From positions 620,001-684,000 of the forward strand of contig CM072891.1 of the NCBI GenBank assembly GCA_037013685.1: DNA of 64,000 nucleotides, given 5' to 3'. The DNA is from Acridotheres tristis (taxonomy: Eukaryota > Chordata > Aves > Passeriformes > Sturnidae). The notes beneath the pieces were generated by a model. That model made no database searches, was not told the origin of the DNA, and was given only the letters and a program-made list of their open reading frames with translations. This document shows, in pieces, positions 58,756 through 64,000 of the stretch. Position 1 is the stretch's first letter. Each line of letters begins with the position of its first letter. Made by a program: the position numbers and the translations under genes.

Positions 58756-61700
58756 AACATTGAGAGAGGATTTTTTTTCAAGATAAAACATCTTGCAACA
58801 TTGCAGGATCCTTGCAAGAAAATGTTACTCAAGTGTCCTTTTCTCATGCTGTTATTTCTCACTGGGTTGAGTCTCTAAGTCCTCCCTCCAAAATAATGAA
58901 TTCTGTGAGCTGTGGCTCTCATAAGCTGCTATGAAATTATCAGTGCTATTATTGACAAGAGAAAGAGTTAAACATTGCTTTAGGCACTAGTCTATTCAGA
59001 GCTTTTGAAATTAGTTCTTTACATTGTAAAGAAAACTGTGTTTTACACGCACTCTGTTTAGCTACAAGGATCGTTATTCTATCTTCTTTTCTTTGTCTGC
59101 TGCTCATTAATCAATGTCCCTTAATTTAATTTCTTGAAGCATTTTTTGATGGACAGCAGCAGTAGGAAAGGTTGGTGCCCATCTCCTTCTCCTCTGTTCC
59201 CTGTCCAGTCCCATTTGGGCCTGAAAATCATTGCCATGTCTGTGAGAAAGACAGGTCTTGCTGACTGGTTTTTCCAGTTCCTGGCCTCTGGCTCTATCCC
59301 TGTACTGTTTGTCCTTCTAGAAATGTCTAATATTTTCTTGGCAGACCATTTCTGAAGGGGATGTGCATAATTTTGCCAGAGATTTGACAATTCTTCATGT
59401 CACATTAAGATATTTGCTTGCAAAAACTGACTTGTTGCTGAATAGACACTAAGGCACTGATGTTCACAGTATAGCTGATAGCTGGTGGAAATGAAATAAT
59501 CTGTATTGACACATTTGGAAGTTTCACATCTTTTTCTACTTAACATGCTAACGTGATAATTGCTAGACTGATGATTTTTCCAGTGACACGTCTCCTTTTG
59601 TCAATATTTAGACCTGTGTATAGAAAACTTATCTATCACACCTGGCTAATTTTCACTTAATTTAAAAATAAATCAAACATATTTAGTTTGCAGGGTTAGC
59701 AGAACAAAATGAGGTTTTATAAACATTTTTCTTGAAACATTATTTGAAGAATAGGAAAAGATAATGGTAAATATAAAATCTGGCTCAAATGAAAGTATAT
59801 TCCAGGAAATTCTTTTAATGCTTAAATAAAACTAATTGAACATTTAAATTGAGGCTTCATTCTGCTTGCCATTTACTGCAAGTGAAACCTAAACATAATA
59901 CCAAATAAAAATAGCAACAAATACCCAATAAAATCACTTCAATATCTGTCCAGGAGACAGGCGAATTTGTAGCCAAAGTGATTCTATGTTCCACTGTACA
60001 TTTGTTCGTGGAGTTTAAATATTGAGCCCAAGCAATGAATTAATGTAGGTTTCTATCATAGCATTTCTTTGCTGTGTGTGCCATGACTTTTGCTATTAGT
60101 GATTAGACAAACAATTTGTCAGTGAAGGAACATAGGCTGTAGTATTTTGAATATCCTGACATAACTGTAAACATTATTAGCTTTAGTTTTCTTTAGCTTT
60201 GGTGCTTTTTGCTGGACTGATCCTCAGGAATGACTGCAACCATACTGTTCTGGAAGAATAGCTATCATGGCCATGGAATGAATCACTTCACCACTACTTT
60301 CAAAGGTTAAAGTCAACACTTTTCTTCTACATGTAATTATCCTTCTTGCTGTAGTTCTGTTTTCACACCCTTGTCTGGTAAGTGTGTTCTACTTGTTGGG
60401 GTGGAAAGTTTATTCCCTTATCTTTGGTTGCAGCTACTCTGTGTAAAGATATGTGTTCACTTACTGTGAGCTCTTATTCTATAACACTTCTCAAATAGTT
60501 TAGTTTATTGTGAAACTGATATTCCAGCTATATGATTGAGAATTCAGTCATGGTCAGCTTTCACTTAGTCTGAATGGTTATGAAATCTTATATGTAATAC
60601 GAGTGTTTCACAAGGTTTTTAGTATTATAGATATTCCACATATCATAATTTTGGATGTCATTAAGCTAGTTAAGGTGTTTTTCTTTCACATCTTTTTCTT
60701 CAGATAATGAGAACCCACTTTGGGTTTTGCATTCAGAGACTTTTGTCTCACAATCAGAAGGATGGACAGTGTTCTAGAAAAGTGCCACTGTGAATTTGCA
60801 ACATGCACTGACATATAAAAGAAGCAAAATTCATACCTTTTTCCACTAGATCATTGTATTTCCTGATCCTTCTTTGATATTAACTTGCTTCCAATAACAA
60901 AAATATGTGATCTGAAAAATAACTTCTGTACATTTTTATGAAATCCAATAAAGAATCTTTTTCTGCACAACTTCAGTCATCACAACAGGTCTGTCTTGTA
61001 GTTGCATGCTTATTAATACATTCCTGCTGTTCCTTGCACTCTGTTGTGCATCTTATGCTGAAATGTGGAAGCTGACTGCTTTTATCATGTGTCACTCAGT
61101 GCTTCTTTGCTGAGAATCTCTGCAATTGTTTCCCTGTGTCTTAGAAACAAACCTGATATTTTCCATTGAACTATATTCATATTCTGCTTTAATGCTTTTA
61201 TTTTTTAGTTAAAAGACATAATTTCACATGTTATCTCTCAATATATGGTTTTAGTTTATCTTTCAAATAGTTGCGGTTGCCCATGAAATTTGTCAAATAG
61301 TTTGCCTTTGATCAGATATCAGGTATTCCTTATGCAGCTTTTACTGGGTTTTAAGCTTCATATACTTCACCACTATTGTGTAGGCCTTTAAAATGAGAAA
61401 TATGGGTAAGAGGAAAGGAAATGTGCTTTTGCAATCAATACTCTTGTTAGAAATATTCTGTATTATTCTGTCTTACAAGCCTTGCAAAGGACTCTCATTC
61501 TGTGGAAAGATTATATCGTAGCTTTCTATAACCTGCAGACACAGCTAAGTATCTGATTTCCTGAGTGATAGTGCTTTTTTTCTTCTACAAAAATCTGGAA
61601 ACATTGCCTTCATTTCTTTTACTTGTTAAGTTCCTATCTAGACTAAGAGATTTAGAGAACTTATTTTTTTCCAGAATAAAAAAATTCCCCCACTGCAGAT

Positions 61701-64000
61701 AAGTGTCAGAACATTTTCAGAATGCCAGTTACTTGAAAAGTCAGTATAATAATAGGTTTGTACCCTTTCATGTGACAGTACCCATAAACTTCTGTAACAA
61801 TAAAACTGAAGTGCAGCCAATCGATCCAATATTGTGATCTTCCAGCTTTTTTCACATGCATAATTTTTAAGTGTTTTAAATTTTGATCCCAAAGCAAAAG
61901 ACAGGAAGTGTTTTATAATGCTTGAATGCTTGTGTCTGATAATGTTGTGAACCAGGGCACAATTTTGCCAAATCCATGCCATTTTTGGAACTACCAATTT
62001 TCTATATAAGTTTGTTCTTTTGTGGGTATATTTGCACAGAAGGGGAAAACTAGGGCTCTGGTAGGGAAATACAGAGAAACAAACCGGGAAACAGAGACTA
62101 ATTTTGCCTTAAGACTAGTCAATTTTATAATCACCCTCCACAGCTTTGGGAAACAGGAGTCTTGGTTTTGCATTTAAATCTGTTTGGCAGTTTGCACTGT
62201 GTCTCCCAGCCACTTGGTTATTTGTAGAATTTGCTGTATTCAGGGGGTTTGAAATACTTTAAAACAAATTGAGCTGAATGGCATCTTAAACCATTTCCTG
62301 ATTGGTGTGTCTTCTAGCCCCTAATGTGCCTTTCTAGGTCTTAGTTATTTCCTTTTCATAAAAAAATAATTGCTCTTAAAAATGTCTGCTTGGATTTCTT
62401 TTGTAAAGAGAGCCAAACTGAGGAGCTCTAGGCAGATTAACTGGACTGCTTCGTTTAGTAGGCTCTCTGAGCTTTGAAGAATGCTTCAAAAGTATGGAAT
62501 AAAGCTCTTTTTCTTCCTATTTTTGCATGGGCTAACAACTTCCCAGTCTTTTAATTTGCTGTCCTGTTGCATTAGAGTTCATTATCTTTGTGTTTCAGTT
62601 TAGTAATTCTGTCTGAGTTCCTATCCTTTCTCTCTTCTGAGTCCCTGCCGAAAATGGCAATACAAGTAACACAGCAGAAGCTTGTATACGGACAGAAGAT
62701 ATAATGAGAATAACACTCTTCGTGGGAATTAAATGCTGCATCACAGGGTTTCATTTGTAAATATCTGCAATGGAAAAATATGTTTAAAAGTGCATTCAGA
62801 TTCACTGTTTGGAATCTCCTCTCTTTTGTGCTATGCCTGCACTGTTCATATTACAAAACAAGGAATGCAGTTCAGGCTAGATTGAGGGTTAGATATGTAA
62901 ATTTGGAGAAAACAAGGCCAAAAATGGTTTTAAGGCATAGTAAAGACAAAACTGACTTTAAATGTACAACAGAAGCACAAAACATTTGTGCAAATATTGG
63001 CTGATAATAGCTTCAAAAATGAGAAGTTCAAGGAACAAAGACTGCAAGTGACTTATTCAGTGTTGTTTGGCCAGATGGTGGCAAAATGCAGGTCTTCAAA
63101 TGACAGTTCCCATGTGCTGACTTCTCAAGGAGATCATCACATTAGCTGTGAACACACAGATTGTTTTCTGAGTGGAAAACTTGACCTGTCTTGTACCAGT
63201 CCAGAAGTCTTTTACAATATTATACACGGTGGGGAGGATGGATATGGATAGTTCACACATGGAAGTACTATTCAGTGAAAGGGCTGGCTGTTTTCATAAC
63301 TGGGAAAAAAAAAAGGATTGTGTGGAGAAAATTAAACTGGCTCTCGTATGAGATTTATTCCCCTTGGTCTAGAAAAGATCTTCCATCAACTCCTTTGCTT
63401 TTTTAAGAGGAAAATTGGGAAAAGCTTAAAATGTCTATTTTTGTAATTCAATTTGTAGGTATTTTTTCTTTTAAGAAGAAAGAATGCAGAGAAAGGTAAT
63501 CTTGATGTTCAAAGAGATTTTGTCAGTTCTGTTGATGTCAGTATCAAAAGAAGTTGATAATTATCTGAAGAAAACACATTTCTCTTAGTTACTTTCTTTT
63601 TCATGAAAATTTCTCAGGTTAATCTGCAAGGGTATGTACTGTGCACCTTCACTTCTGCAGCACATTGTCTACCAAGATTCATACAGGCAATTATAGCATT
63701 ATACCTTCTCTGGTATGACTAAACTTATGTTGGATAGACTGCAAAGAGAAAAATCTAGTAGTTATCTTAAAACTATATTTCTTGTACAGTATAATGATGC
63801 CAAAGGCATGGGTTAGCTTTTTGCTGTCTATAGATCATGTTTGGCCATGTTGTGTTTCATTTAAGGGGGACTCTATTGCAAGTGCTGAAGGTGAAGAGGT
63901 AGCTCATGGAGAATTGTGAGTGCATTTCACTTTGCATGATTAGTGTTTATTTAAGACAAATAAGCTTCTGCATTATTATTAAATGAGTTCTTCAGCCAGA
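58756..64000. other. Intergenic DNA, no gene recognised
   Basis: AT-rich. Frames such as 62780-63004 and 62988-63251 lack known motifs. I see no RNA gene or repeat I can name. Confidence 0.55.

Noticed and set aside
62780..63406. Series of overlapping plus-strand frames near the right edge
   Set aside because: No known motif, no repeated splice phase and ordinary AT-rich composition; most likely chance.
1..64000. CRISPR arrays, tRNA or rRNA genes, operons
   Set aside because: No regularly spaced direct repeats, no tRNA A/B-box cloverleaf and no rRNA sequence were recognised; the DNA is vertebrate nuclear sequence.

Overview
This is vertebrate nuclear DNA, almost certainly from a bird. It has two spliced genes with long AT-rich introns, two CpG-island promoters, and many CR1 LINE fragments with the typical avian 3' tail. 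LTR elements resembling those of songbirds suggest a passerine, but I could not test that. There are no bacterial-type operons. Almost all open frames longer than 60 codons are intronic, intergenic or repeat-derived.

Layout. From about 0.6 to 14.2 kb, minus strand: the first ten coding exons of SCFD1 (SLY1, a Sec1/Munc18 vesicle-fusion regulator), codons 1-275. The rest of the gene lies beyond the left edge. Its CpG-island promoter is at about 13.74-14.40 kb. From about 14.8 to 36.9 kb, minus strand: the complete G2E3 gene (PHD/RING-HECT E3 ubiquitin ligase family), with a non-coding first exon in a second CpG island and 15 coding exons. The reading frame closes exactly to 743 codons plus stop. 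A long 3' UTR probably ends near 14.8 kb, only about 0.6 kb upstream of the SCFD1 start codon. The two genes lie head-to-tail in the same order and direction as the human PRKD1-G2E3-SCFD1-COCH block. From 37 to 64 kb: intergenic DNA, presumably on the PRKD1 side, with a nested LTR element, three CR1 copies, simple repeats and no recognised gene.

Repeats. I see nine CR1 pieces: four in SCFD1 introns, two in G2E3 introns and three intergenic. There is an LTR (41.15-43.08 kb) split by another insertion, and an LTR-like segment inside a G2E3 intron.

Most interesting points: the HECT catalytic-cysteine position of G2E3 is leucine; an extra 123-nt G2E3 exon is open in two frames; two CR1 copies 9.5 kb apart share about 355 identical bases inside otherwise diverged flanks; and CHR-like and E2F-like sites sit in the G2E3 promoter. 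I found no evidence of an undescribed multi-gene system.
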